From an uncultured Ligilactobacillus sp. (GTDB lineage: Bacteria > Bacillota > Bacilli > Lactobacillales > Lactobacillaceae): 40,570 nt of DNA. This document shows, piece by piece, positions 17,378-25,857 of the stretch (positions are counted from its first letter, which is position 1; each line of letters opens with the position of its first letter). The position numbers were made by a program, and so were the translations under genes. The stretch is taken from positions 1-40,570 of the forward strand of contig CAKPZY010000016.1 in NCBI GenBank assembly GCA_934215475.1, written 5' to 3'. A model generated the notes under the pieces. It was given only the letters and a program-made list of their open reading frames with translations. It did not search any database and was not told the origin of the DNA.

Positions 17378-17878
17378 TTAACGTTTAGTGATCTGCCAAT
17401 CTTTCTGCAAATGGAAAATAAAATGTTGATCAATAAACTGATGATTAGGCTGCCCGCCAGCAAAAAAGATCTTTGCTGCCTCATTATGGTATTCCCAATA
17501 GTATTTAATCACGGTCAATTTGTTGCCTTTGTCACGTTTAATAGCAACAGTAGTGTTCATTGGGTCCGTAGCAGATAATTTCTTGCTGTGCAAATGTGTG
17601 CGATAATAATAAATCTTTTCTTTCCCATTACCTAAGCTCCGATAAACCAATTTTGGTCGTTGTGATCTTCTCCCACTGGAAACAAGAGACTGCTCATGGG
17701 AAGAAGACACACGCTTCATTCCAAAGTGTTCGGTATCATTCAAAATTAAAACCGCTGAATCCAGTGCTAGTAAAAGAATGCTGCCGGTAATCCAGATACG
17801 TTTGATTGCATCACTAGGCATAAAGATCATGCAGTAAGCAAAAAGCAAGACGCTGACAAAAAGTAGTGCAATGCCCAT
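17378..17878 (-). CDS. DUF4811-type membrane protein paired with DHA2 exporter
   Basis: This 166-residue protein has two N-terminal membrane helices (about 3-20 and 29-47), then a soluble domain of some 110 residues containing RPKLVYRSLGNGKEKIYYY and LTVIKYYWEYHNEAAKIFF. It matches my memory of DUF4811 proteins, which in lactobacilli are usually encoded directly after a DHA2-type multidrug transporter. Here the gap is one base, so translation is coupled. It may be an accessory subunit or regulator of the exporter. No enzymatic motif is visible. Confidence 0.8.
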   Translation of the reverse strand: MGIALLFVSVLLFAYCMIFMPSDAIKRIWITGSILLLALDSAVLILNDTEHFGMKRVSSSHEQSLVSSGRRSQRPKLVYRSLGNGKEKIYYYRTHLHSKKLSATDPMNTTVAIKRDKGNKLTVIKYYWEYHNEAAKIFFAGGQPNHQFIDQHFIFHLQKDWQITKR

Positions 17879-17879
17879 G

Positions 17880-19346
17880 TTACAACGCCTCCTTATCCGA
17901 CTTTAAGAAGAAAGCTAGGATCAAGCCAATGAATGCAAAAGTCGTTGAAATGATAAACGCATACCTAAAGCCTACAATATTTGCTTGCAAAGCTAATTTT
18001 TTAAACAAGATCGGTGTTTGCTGCATAACATCATGAGCTGGCACTCGATTCAAAGTAACGTTTGACATTACAGAAACCAAAATAGCTGTTCCCATTGAGG
18101 CAAAAACCTGCCGGATAGTATTATTAACTACGGTCCCAGAACCTATTGATCTGAGTGGCAAGGCATTGATCCCTGTCGTGGTAGTCGGCATCATGACCAT
18201 CGAGATCCCAAACATCCGGATCATATAGAAAAACACCAAATAGGAGATCGGCGTTTTGTCAGTCACCGGAATAAACGTCGAGGTGGTGGCGGTCAGCAAG
18301 AACATCCCGGTAATCGCCATGTTGCGTCCACCCATAATATCATACACTCGCCCAGTCACTGGGTTCATTAACCCAATGACGATCGCACCTGGTAGCAATG
18401 TTAGCCCCGAAACTAATGGTGATTCGCCTCTGATCGTCTGCAAATATAGCGGCAATATCAGCGTAAAACCGTTCATCGACATGAAAGCGACCGCAACCAA
18501 AACAACAGATAATGTGTAATCTGAATGTAGGAAGACATTGAATTCTAACAAAGGATTCTTTATTTTTAACGAACGCAAAACAAAGAAACAGACAAAAATT
18601 ACTCCAACTATCAGAGTGCCGTATACGATTGGATCCCCCCAGCTGTAATCGCCGACTGCTGAAAAGCCAAACAACATCGAGCCCAAGCCAATAATGGACA
18701 TTAATACAGAAGACCAGTCGATCGGTGCTTTATGAGTCGGCAATACTTTACGAAGAGTAAAGAATCCCATGATCAAAACAATGACCGAAATGGGCATGAT
18801 CGACAGGAATAACATTCTCCAAGAAAAATGGATCAATAACCACCCTGAAAACGTTGGTCCGATAGCAGGAGCAAGCCCGATCACGAGCCCTGCACTTCCC
18901 ATCGCAGTTCCTCTTTTATTGGGCGGATAGATCGAGGCCATGATCGTCTGATAAACAGGTGCAGTAATTCCGACTCCGGAAGCTTGAATCAGCCTGCCAA
19001 TTAATATAACTGTAAACGTATTCGCAAAAAAACAAACGATGGTCCCACTAAGAAAAATTGCAACAGCAGACAAATACAATTTACGTGAATCAAATCTTTG
19101 CAGGAAAAAACCGGTGATCGGCATCGTGATACCCATAACTAACATAAAACCGGTCGTTAACCATTGAACTGAGTTGGCGGAAATATGAAAGGAATGCATT
19201 AATGTCGGAAAAGCCGTTGTTAACATGGTAGTGGTTATAAACGTACTAAATGTCCCGATCAACATTGTAAAAACCAAGGCCAGTCGATTATACGGCTTAC
19301 CATTCTGATCGACCACTTGGCCACTTTTGTCCTGATCTGAACCCAT
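17880..19346 (-). CDS. DHA2 (EmrB/QacA) family MFS multidrug exporter
   Basis: This 488-residue protein has the 14 membrane helices of the DHA2 family. Markers are TTAFPTLMHSFHIS near helix 1, the motif-A variant GFFLQRFDSRKLYL, RLIQASGVGITAPV, and the antiporter motif C region GLVIGLAPAIGPTFSGWLL. It should export drugs or toxic metabolites against protons; substrates cannot be read from the sequence. I chose ATG 19346 (AAGGAGTGG, spacer about 7) over the TTG three bases earlier. It is followed at one base by the DUF4811 gene. An extended -10 promoter lies at 19410-19418. No regulator is adjacent. Confidence 0.95.
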   Translation of the reverse strand: MGSDQDKSGQVVDQNGKPYNRLALVFTMLIGTFSTFITTTMLTTAFPTLMHSFHISANSVQWLTTGFMLVMGITMPITGFFLQRFDSRKLYLSAVAIFLSGTIVCFFANTFTVILIGRLIQASGVGITAPVYQTIMASIYPPNKRGTAMGSAGLVIGLAPAIGPTFSGWLLIHFSWRMLFLSIMPISVIVLIMGFFTLRKVLPTHKAPIDWSSVLMSIIGLGSMLFGFSAVGDYSWGDPIVYGTLIVGVIFVCFFVLRSLKIKNPLLEFNVFLHSDYTLSVVLVAVAFMSMNGFTLILPLYLQTIRGESPLVSGLTLLPGAIVIGLMNPVTGRVYDIMGGRNMAITGMFLLTATTSTFIPVTDKTPISYLVFFYMIRMFGISMVMMPTTTTGINALPLRSIGSGTVVNNTIRQVFASMGTAILVSVMSNVTLNRVPAHDVMQQTPILFKKLALQANIVGFRYAFIISTTFAFIGLILAFFLKSDKEAL

Positions 19347-19409
19347 CAAACCACTCCTTTCCTAATAGATTGCTTCAAATTTATTTTTGATAAAAAGACA
19401 ACAAATAAC

Positions 19410-19418
19410 ATTGTACCA
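19410..19418 (-). promoter_or_regulatory. Extended -10 promoter of the DHA2 exporter operon
   Basis: TGGTACAAT on the minus strand gives an extended -10 with hexamer at 19410-19415. No good -35 is present, which extended -10 promoters tolerate. It lies about 65 bases before the exporter start. Confidence 0.5.
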
Positions 19419-19441
19419 TACTATACGACCCCAAAAATTTA

Positions 19442-19480
19442 TAAAAAAGTAAAGACTTCCTCAGGTATGAAGAGGAAGTC
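19442..19480 (-). terminator. Terminator of the CPBP protease gene
   Basis: GACTTCCTC and GAGGAAGTC (19454-19462 and 19472-19480) form a perfect 9-bp stem; the minus strand continues TTTACTTTTTT. It begins about 17 bases after the stop codon. Confidence 0.85.
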
Positions 19481-19496
19481 ACCATTTGAATTCAAG

Positions 19497-20222
19497 TTAT
19501 GCTAACAGCAAAAATCCAGCTGCGATAGCATTCCAACTCATATGCACTGCGATCGAACGTACCAGACTGCCATGTAAATAATATTCTCGCACGATAACAA
19601 ACGATAAATTACTATAGATCAAGCTGGAAGTAATGACTGCTATAAATGCATTCCAAGATGGATCAACTACCAGCCCAAAGATCTGTTGGGCCATATGCGC
19701 GAGTATAAAAGCCGCCCAACTCAAGACAGCCAGGTGTTTGCGGTGTCTATCTGTTGGTTTGAGCCGCTTAGTTTTAATGGGACCAATCAGCAGCAGACGA
19801 TAAATTGTCTCTTCACATATTGGAGCAACGATCACTGCCAAAAAGACGGTGACGATCTTACTCAGCAAATTTACCTGAACTAATCGATCGATCCCTGCTT
19901 GATTTTGAGCTGTCTGCGGCACAACATGCAACAACTGCAAGACCACAGTAACTGCCAAGTCTAAAACGACGATCAACAACAGCCCGCCACTTATGGATGA
20001 AATCAAATGCCCAATATGTGTGCTTAAAGAATAGCGGGGGGCAACCTTGACGTGATGCTCGACATGCCAGGCGTATCCTCCAAAAAACAATAGCAGGACA
20101 GCAAAAATCCCGACAATCTGAACGATCCCGAGGAAAGATGTGTCACCGTGAACCGCGGGGAGCTCCACAAGATATTGTCCACCAAAATAAACAATATGGA
20201 AAAGAACAAATAAAGCCAGCAC
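19497..20222 (-). CDS. CPBP-family intramembrane metalloprotease
   Basis: A polytopic membrane protein (about 6-7 helices) with the CPBP/Abi (Rce1-like) signature: CEETIYR (Glu137, Glu138, Arg142), FILAHMAQQ (His176) and VHMSWN (His227, Asn231), numbered from the GTG at 20222. Family members process prenylated or peptide substrates in the membrane, and in lactic acid bacteria some give bacteriocin self-immunity. The start is uncertain. GTG 20222 has no ribosome binding site, whereas a strong GGGAGG (20255-20260) lies 8 bases before an in-frame ATC at 20246, which would add INWKRWYQ-type residues. I list the first standard codon. No bacteriocin gene is visible nearby. Confidence 0.88.
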   Translation of the reverse strand: MLALFVLFHIVYFGGQYLVELPAVHGDTSFLGIVQIVGIFAVLLLFFGGYAWHVEHHVKVAPRYSLSTHIGHLISSISGGLLLIVVLDLAVTVVLQLLHVVPQTAQNQAGIDRLVQVNLLSKIVTVFLAVIVAPICEETIYRLLLIGPIKTKRLKPTDRHRKHLAVLSWAAFILAHMAQQIFGLVVDPSWNAFIAVITSSLIYSNLSFVIVREYYLHGSLVRSIAVHMSWNAIAAGFLLLA

Positions 20223-20368
20223 TTGATACCAACGTTTCCAGTTGATTAGCGAAACCTCCCTAATAATAACTTAAAATGCCACTTATAAAATATCTCTTAT
20301 TTTAAATAACCATCACACTGACAGAGTACTCGAAAAAGACAGTGTCGTCACGTTTTAGCGCTCGCTTT

Positions 20369-20860
20369 TTAAATAGCGGCCGCAATGGGGGAATAATTGA
20401 AATCCTGATAAGGTTGAGCAGGATACGTCGGGTGACAAAACTCACAGTTTGCCTGTTTGTTACGATCGACATGGAACCTGCGTAAATTCAGGTCATCAAA
20501 TTCTTCTAAGGGAGTCCGCGGTACTTTACGCTTGGCCTGTTCTTGCTTCACTTGCACTATCTGCACACTTTCTGATGTGTCCATCGCCTTGAGCGCCGCT
20601 TCATAAGTCCGCGCATTTTCCTGTGCCTCATCATAATCAGCAAGCTGGTCTTTTAATTGTCCACCGACCAAGATCAAAAATTGGTTGTCCGTTGGATCGA
20701 TATCTTCATCAGACAGCACTTGAGTGCCCCTCAAAATACGTCCACCATTGTTTTTAACTATTTTTTCAGCTTTTTCTCGGTGGTTTTGAGTTGCGGCGAA
20801 GACAGCTTTAATTTTACCGCCTCTTGTATAAACAATATAAAAATCCGTCCGTTCCACCAT
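20369..20860 (-). CDS. Unrecognised 163-residue cytoplasmic protein with C-terminal CxxC
   Basis: I do not recognise this family. The ATG at 20860 has AAGGGAG 5 bases upstream; a longer frame to 20929 lacks such a site. Residues 1-67 look like a compact alpha/beta domain (FYIVYTRGGKIKAVFAA, then FLILVGG). Residues 68-110 are Glu/Gln/Lys-rich and probably helical. The C-terminus contains LRRFHVDRNKQANCEFC, with a Cys139-x-x-Cys142 pair followed by HPTYP, which could bind metal together with His143 or take part in redox chemistry. There is no signal peptide or membrane helix. It lies downstream of a YdcF-like gene on the same strand, 141 bases away. Confidence 0.8.
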   Translation of the reverse strand: MVERTDFYIVYTRGGKIKAVFAATQNHREKAEKIVKNNGGRILRGTQVLSDEDIDPTDNQFLILVGGQLKDQLADYDEAQENARTYEAALKAMDTSESVQIVQVKQEQAKRKVPRTPLEEFDDLNLRRFHVDRNKQANCEFCHPTYPAQPYQDFNYSPIAAAI

Positions 20861-21001
20861 AGTCACTCCCTTATATGTAAGAAGCAAGTCAAAACGATCA
20901 ACTAGTAAAACCTTAGTAACCAATACCATCGTCCAAACTGCTATTACCTTGCTTATCTTTGCAAATACTGATCCAATCCTAAATTATGTCGCTCAAGAAA
21001 G

Positions 21002-21814
21002 CTAGGAGCGAAACTTACTATTAGCAGTCCTGTTTGTCACGGGTAGTACTTTAGCCAGATAGTTATATGCAGCCAACACCTCTTGGGGAACAGCGACATG
21101 AGCAATATAATTAGCTCCATTTGGCCCATAATCTTGAGAATTATCACAAAGGCGCGGAATCTCGCCCATTATCAAAGAAAGGCACGAGTCGAGGCTCCAC
21201 ATTCCATCCACGTTCTGTTTGTAGCCGATTTGCCCAGCACGCAGTATGAACTTAACTTGTTCGGCGGCGTAATTTACCAGAGTGACACCAGGAGCAAATT
21301 TGCGGAAACCTGCATCCATCCTTCTTTGCATGCTGCCTTCCTGGATAAAACCAATAGAATGCGGTTCTATGCGTTGCTGGTCCAACAAATTAAGTGCATA
21401 AGTAATATTATTGCCGCAATTAGTCGATTCGGTTTCCACCAAGTTTACTCTATCACCATACTTTTCAAGTAAATACCCTTGAAACATTTCTGCTTCGCTA
21501 GTTGCTTCAGCAAAGTCAAAACCATGCTTTTTCATTTGCTGGTTCAAAAAATACGTTGTATGACCATAGCCTCCGACGATCATAAAATGTCTGGCCGCTT
21601 TGGCTAAGATCGCATCATGAAAAGTACGTGCACCTTCTAAAATGCTGCCTCCAAATAAAATCAAGACATCCAGCTGATCGTCAGTCTTTAATATCTGTTT
21701 CAATTCAAGCCTATTTGTCAATACCAAGACATCTCTCACAGCTAAAAAACGTACCAAAACATTCAAAGCCGTGACGACTTTTTGTCTGTCCTGTTGCTGA
21801 AGATCAGTAAGCAT
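21002..21814 (-). CDS. YdcF-like protein (DUF218)
   Basis: This 270-residue protein carries the DUF218 core shared by YdcF, SanA and ElyC: LILFGGSILEGARTFHDAIL, FMIVGGYGHTT, and the acidic/Asn strand NLVETESTNCGNNITYAL. These set up a Rossmann-like pocket. YdcF binds S-adenosylmethionine and SanA/ElyC relatives affect the envelope; the role here is not deducible. No membrane helix is present, unlike SanA/ElyC. I chose ATG 21814 because GGAGG lies 6 bases upstream. It is 57 bases downstream of the ABM monooxygenase gene, with only a weak hairpin between, so some readthrough is likely. Confidence 0.85.
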   Translation of the reverse strand: MLTDLQQQDRQKVVTALNVLVRFLAVRDVLVLTNRLELKQILKTDDQLDVLILFGGSILEGARTFHDAILAKAARHFMIVGGYGHTTYFLNQQMKKHGFDFAEATSEAEMFQGYLLEKYGDRVNLVETESTNCGNNITYALNLLDQQRIEPHSIGFIQEGSMQRRMDAGFRKFAPGVTLVNYAAEQVKFILRAGQIGYKQNVDGMWSLDSCLSLIMGEIPRLCDNSQDYGPNGANYIAHVAVPQEVLAAYNYLAKVLPVTNRTANSKFRS

Positions 21815-21834
21815 TATAACCTCCAAAAAATAAA

Positions 21835-21863
21835 GCAAAAGAACGTCTCATAACGAAACGCCC
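21835..21863 (-). terminator. Weak hairpin between the ABM and YdcF-like genes
   Basis: On the minus strand GGGCGTTTC can pair with GAGACGTTC (several G-U pairs) around GTTAT, followed by TTTTGC. It may be a leaky terminator reducing YdcF expression. Confidence 0.4.
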
Positions 21864-21871
21864 TTGATCGA

Positions 21872-22153
21872 TCAATCATTTAAGACTGTTATCTGTGGTT
21901 CTGTTTTAACGTAATGCCCGATGCCGCGCCAGAACTCTTTATAACTATTACTATCTTTATGGGCTGCTAATGCCTCATCATCTGCCCAGTGTTCGATGAT
22001 CTCATATTCATTGCCAACACCGAGCTTTTTAAAATGATCGTATGAAACATTACCATTTTCTTTGCGTGAACGTTGTACCATTTCTGCAATAAAATCTTCA
22101 TAATATGGTTGCCAACCTGCCCTTACTTCAAAAGATACATTAACGATCTTCAA
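21872..22153 (-). CDS. ABM-domain monooxygenase (YgiN-like)
   Basis: This 93-residue protein is a single antibiotic-biosynthesis-monooxygenase (ABM) ferredoxin-like domain. It has the usual order: N-terminal strand IVNVSFEVRAG, helix FIAEMVQRSRKENG, strand NVSYDHFKK, EYEIIEHWADDEALAAHKDS, and the C-terminal strand EPQITVL. Relatives oxidise small quinols or anthrone-type compounds without cofactor, and some are heme-degrading. None of the key IsdG residues are evident. The start is TTG at 22153 with GGAGG 8 bases upstream. The next upstream gene is MenG, about 245 bases away, making a quinone-related role attractive but unproven. Confidence 0.88.
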   Translation of the reverse strand: MKIVNVSFEVRAGWQPYYEDFIAEMVQRSRKENGNVSYDHFKKLGVGNEYEIIEHWADDEALAAHKDSNSYKEFWRGIGHYVKTEPQITVLND

Positions 22154-22398
22154 TTATACTTCCTCCTCAATATACAGCAACGGAGTGAAAAAGATTCGAT
22201 TTGAATTTAAGGATCGTCGACTCCCTTATTCCGAAACTAAATAAACACTATCATGCCAACATTTTTAAACCAATGGTTCTTTCAAATAGCCTATAACCAA
22301 ACATATTATATCAAAATAGAATGAAATATTAAACATTGTGCACCTGCGAAAAACTCGTGTAATTTTTAACTTCTGACTATAACAAAAACGTACTTACA

Positions 22399-23112
22399 TT
22401 ATTTTTTGAAGCCTAAATGCAACGCGGCAGCCCCGAACAAAAACATTCTGTATGATGAGGGCTGTAACCCGATTTCATTGAACAAGTACAATAATTGGCG
22501 AGCGGTCAAAAATTTTTTACTGGTCTTTTGCAGATAATCGTAGTCAGCGTATGAGGAAGTAACCATCTTGGCCATCAGTGGAACTAACTTAAAATACATT
22601 TTCCACAATTTATAAACCACTTGATCTTGCGGCTGGGATGTCTCTAAACAAGCTACCACACCCTCCTTAACACACACTCTCTGCATTTCTTGTAAAGTGC
22701 GTTTTGCATCCGGAACGTTACGCAACCCAAAACCTATCGTGACATAATTGAACATTCCATCGTCAAAGGGCAGATCCATGGCGTCTCCTTGAATAAAGCT
22801 GACCCGATCATTGAGACCAGCAGCAGAAGCCTTTTGTTTGGCATACTGCAGCATTTGCGCACTAAAGTCTAGTGCGAAAACATGACCTGCCGAACCTACA
22901 GCGCGTGCCAAAGCAATGGACCAATCCCCAGTGCCGCAACAGAGATCTAAAACTATAGATCCGGGTGCGACATTCAAAACCTGCATGGTCTTTTTTCGCC
23001 AATGTTTGTGCATTCCTAGCGTGATCAAGTTATTCATAGAATCATAATTAGCTGAAATTCTATCAAATAGATCTGCCACCTCTTTTTCAGGTGTTTTATT
23101 TGTCAACGACAC
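22399..23112 (-). CDS. menG: Demethylmenaquinone methyltransferase (UbiE/MenG)
   Basis: This 237-residue SAM-dependent methyltransferase carries the UbiE/MenG signatures: LFDRISANYDSMNNLITLG near the N-terminus, the SAM loop LDLCCGTGDW (55-64), and TIGFGLRNVPD (125-135). It catalyses the last step of menaquinone synthesis, C-methylation of demethylmenaquinone. The start is GTG at 23112 with AGGAGAG upstream. It stands alone here; no other men or prenyl-synthase gene is in the window. Many lactic acid bacteria lack a complete pathway, so it may act on an imported or partially made naphthoquinone. A C-terminal FLFGAAALHLGFKK matches the family. Confidence 0.93.
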   Translation of the reverse strand: MSLTNKTPEKEVADLFDRISANYDSMNNLITLGMHKHWRKKTMQVLNVAPGSIVLDLCCGTGDWSIALARAVGSAGHVFALDFSAQMLQYAKQKASAAGLNDRVSFIQGDAMDLPFDDGMFNYVTIGFGLRNVPDAKRTLQEMQRVCVKEGVVACLETSQPQDQVVYKLWKMYFKLVPLMAKMVTSSYADYDYLQKTSKKFLTARQLLYLFNEIGLQPSSYRMFLFGAAALHLGFKK

Positions 23113-23227
23113 CGGTAAACACTCTCCTAATCTGATGTAAGATCCTGCTTTAAGTTCTGCTTGAAAAATTCTTTATTTTTATTGAAGGTGATTTATAAAA
23201 GGGGTTTTGCGATGTAGAGGCGCAGGA

Positions 23228-24040
23228 TTAAATGCCAGAACCTCCGCCACCAGAGCGGCCTCCGCCGAAACCGCCGCCGCCAAATCCACCGCCAGAAGAT
23301 CCTCGCCACGGGAAACCTCCGCCGAAACCGCCGATATACATCCCACGTCGCCTTGCCCGACGACCGCCGCCACCGCCACGGCCTCCACCTGAACCACTAA
23401 GCAAATAGATGAAAAATATTATGATCACAATGGCGGTGATGATATGATGACTATCACTATCATTACCCTCATCTTTGTTACCAGAACCGAACTGATTTTT
23501 TAAATGGTAGTGATTGTTTGTAACTTGAACGACCGATTTAAATGTTTTCTGCAAACCTTGGTTGATACTGGCGGTATTGCCGCTTTTTAACAAGGATTTG
23601 TTATTATTTAAAATGTCAGATGTTTTCGCATCAGTGAGGTACGTTTCAGCTCCTTCACCGGTAGAAATAAAAACATTATTCTGACCATTGTTTTTGGCAA
23701 AAAGGATCAACACACCATTGTCACGCTTCGCATCACCAATATTCCACCTGTTTGTCAGATACATGTCATTAATATAATCATTTAATTCTTCGCCTCGGCT
23801 AGAACTGATCGTTAATAGGGCGATCTGAGGTTTCTGTTTTGTTGTGGAATAATATTTTTCCTGTTTCAAAACCAGATCTTTGGTCGCTTGTGTCAAAATA
23901 TCGGCACGATCGGTCAAAACAGGATGCTGTGCATCCGGGCGCAAGTTTTTAGGGCTTTCAGCTTGTGCAATGACATTGCCGGCTAAAAAAGTAAAACAAA
24001 CGGCCGCAAATATTAAGAGCTTCTTAACTTTATCCTTCAT
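23228..24040 (-). CDS. TPM-domain secreted/membrane protein with Gly-rich tail (YgcG-like)
   Basis: This 270-residue protein has a signal peptide (cleavage probably after AQA, residues 25-27). A TPM domain (about 40-170) includes VLTDRADILT, IALLTISSSRGEELNDYINDM, NGVLILFAKNN and VFISTGEGAE. One membrane helix follows at 200-215, and a Gly/Arg-rich tail at 216-270. Many YgcG-type proteins end this way. TPM proteins are linked to envelope stress or photosystem maintenance in other organisms; the molecular activity here is unknown. It starts 14 bases after lemA, and AAGGACAAGTT precedes the ATG, so they form an operon. The Gly-rich repeats (GGFGGG) make open frames on both strands, which are not genes. 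Confidence 0.9.
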   Translation of the reverse strand: MKDKVKKLLIFAAVCFTFLAGNVIAQAESPKNLRPDAQHPVLTDRADILTQATKDLVLKQEKYYSTTKQKPQIALLTISSSRGEELNDYINDMYLTNRWNIGDAKRDNGVLILFAKNNGQNNVFISTGEGAETYLTDAKTSDILNNNKSLLKSGNTASINQGLQKTFKSVVQVTNNHYHLKNQFGSGNKDEGNDSDSHHIITAIVIIIFFIYLLSGSGGGRGGGGGRRARRRGMYIGGFGGGFPWRGSSGGGFGGGGFGGGRSGGGGSGI

Positions 24041-24054
24041 AACTTGTCCTTATA

Positions 24055-24675
24055 TTATTGTTCTAAATCAACTTTTGGTACTGTTTGGGCGTTTTTATCA
24101 GCCTGAAAATATTCCTTGGTCTGCATACCTTTCATATTAGCTACCATTGACGAAGGAAAGCGGACAACTTTATTGTTATATGTTTTTATCGACTGATTAT
24201 ACCTTCTCCGAGCCAGATTGATTCGGTTTTCCGAGCCTTCCAGCTGGTCCATTAACCTCCTAACATTATCATTAGAGGCGAGTTTGGGATAACGCTCATT
24301 GATCAAATTGATCAAATTAGAGGTTGTCCCACTCAGTTGAGCATTGGCGTTAGCCTGTTCCTTAGTACTCCCTGATTTGGCAGCACTGCTGTAATTTTCC
24401 CGAGCTTTAGCTATATCGCCAAAGACTTTTCTTTCTTGACTCATTGAGCCTTTGACACTACTGACTAAATTAGGGACTAAATCATTTCGCCTTTGCAAAG
24501 CACTTTGCAGATCGCCTTGCTGCTGTTCAAAGTCCTGTTTGGCACTATTTAGACTGTTAGAATAGTGGATAAATGATCCGCCAAATATTAGTACTACGGC
24601 GACGATCACAAGAGTGATCACCCATCCTGTTGCTAATCTAGGCCTGCTACTAACAGTTTTTCTTCCTTGTTCCAT
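24055..24675 (-). CDS. lemA: LemA-family membrane protein
   Basis: This 206-residue protein has a short cytoplasmic N-terminus, one membrane helix (about residues 17-37), and a long helical domain outside. It carries the LemA core LQRRNDLVPNLVSSVKG and later NERYPKLASNDNVRRLMDQLEGSENRI and ARRRYNQSIKTYNN. LemA proteins with TPM partners are widespread and of uncertain function, probably envelope-related. I chose ATG 24675 with GGAGG 7 bases upstream instead of the TTG one codon earlier. It is the first gene of the lemA-TPM operon. Confidence 0.93.
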   Translation of the reverse strand: MEQGRKTVSSRPRLATGWVITLVIVAVVLIFGGSFIHYSNSLNSAKQDFEQQQGDLQSALQRRNDLVPNLVSSVKGSMSQERKVFGDIAKARENYSSAAKSGSTKEQANANAQLSGTTSNLINLINERYPKLASNDNVRRLMDQLEGSENRINLARRRYNQSIKTYNNKVVRFPSSMVANMKGMQTKEYFQADKNAQTVPKVDLEQ

Positions 24676-24778
24676 CAATACTCCTCCTCAAGAGCTCACT
24701 GATATATAAAATTCTTTGTCTTCCGTAAAACTCAGACGTTGCCAAGTTAATTCTAACTGAAAGAATTGTGATTGGAAA

Positions 24779-24811
24779 GAAAAAAAAGTCGTTAACAACC
24801 TGTCAACGACT
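24779..24811 (-). terminator. Terminator of the nucleoside importer operon
   Basis: AGTCGTT (24787-24793) and AACGACT (24805-24811) form a perfect stem; the minus strand then runs into a T-rich tail. It is about 90 bases after the nupC stop codon. Confidence 0.85.
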
Positions 24812-24897
24812 AAATACTTGCCTTCAATATAAACCACGAACGACAAAATGGGCATGATCCTTTACTTTGATAATTCATTATAAAAGCAGCTGTTTCT

Positions 24898-25857
24898 TTA
24901 CTTACTCTTAATGTAGTTCACTCCATCGGCGTCTGGGCCAACAGATTTACCTATGAACAAGACCAACACGATAATGGTGATCAGGTATGGGGCAATTTGG
25001 AACCAAACAGAGTTGATAGCGCCTAATCCAGGAATATAAGCACCAATGATCGGCAAACTTTGGGCTAAACCAAAGAAAACCGCTGCTCCCATTGCGCCTA
25101 GAGGATTCCATTTGCCAAAAATCATCGCTGCTAAAGACATGAATCCCTGGCCAGAGATAGTACTGATGGAAAAGCTTAATGTGATCGATTGCGCCATGAC
25201 CGACCCGCCAAATCCGCCCATAAAGCCAGAGATCAAAACGCCAATATAGCGGTACTTATAAACGTTGATCCCTAAGGTATCTGCCGCAGCAGGATTCTCA
25301 CCGACAGAACGTAATCTAAGCCCAAAACCGGTCCGGTACAAAACGTACCAGCAGACGAGTGAAACAATGATCGCAAACCAGGCTGCTAACGATGTTCTGG
25401 TAAATAAGACTTGTCCAATAAATGGTATCTTTGCCAGGCCGGGAAGAGTCGTCGTTCCCAGTCCCTGATCAATATCAGGAGTTTGACCCTTGCCATTATA
25501 AAAGATCCTAGTCAAAAATACGCACAACGCCGGTGCCATCATGTTCAAAACGGTCCCAGAAATAATATGGTCAGCTCTGAAACTCACGGTAGCTATTGCA
25601 TGCAAGACTGAGAAAAGGCAGCCAAAGATCGCCCCAACAAATAAAGATATCCAAGGAGTCAAATCGCCGAATGTTTTCGAAAAGCTCAAAGTAAAAATGC
25701 TGCTGCTAAAAGCACCGACGATCATCATACCTTCTAAGCCCACGTTTACTATCCCGCTTCTTTCTGAGAAAGTACCTCCTAAGGCCGTAAAAATCAACGG
25801 TGCAGCATAAACAAGTGTGGTTGACAGAATCGTCATTAATGTAGTTGTTAAATTCAT
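24898..25857 (-). CDS. nupC: Nucleoside ABC importer, permease NupC (YufQ-like)
   Basis: This 319-residue permease has about 8-10 membrane helices. The branched-chain/nucleoside permease motif FSERSGIVNVGLEGMMIVGAF sits near the N-terminus and SVGENPAAADTLGINVYKYRY in the cytoplasmic loop. It is the second permease subunit of the BmpA-NupABC importer for purine and pyrimidine nucleosides. It overlaps nupB by one base (TAATG), so translation is coupled. Substrate range cannot be refined from the sequence. Confidence 0.93.
   Translation of the reverse strand: MNLTTTLMTILSTTLVYAAPLIFTALGGTFSERSGIVNVGLEGMMIVGAFSSSIFTLSFSKTFGDLTPWISLFVGAIFGCLFSVLHAIATVSFRADHIISGTVLNMMAPALCVFLTRIFYNGKGQTPDIDQGLGTTTLPGLAKIPFIGQVLFTRTSLAAWFAIIVSLVCWYVLYRTGFGLRLRSVGENPAAADTLGINVYKYRYIGVLISGFMGGFGGSVMAQSITLSFSISTISGQGFMSLAAMIFGKWNPLGAMGAAVFFGLAQSLPIIGAYIPGLGAINSVWFQIAPYLITIIVLVLFIGKSVGPDADGVNYIKSK

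Noticed and set aside
23179..23397. Open frames on both strands at the 3' end of the TPM gene
   Set aside because: They arise from the Gly-rich GGC/GGT repeats of the TPM-protein tail, which leave all frames open.
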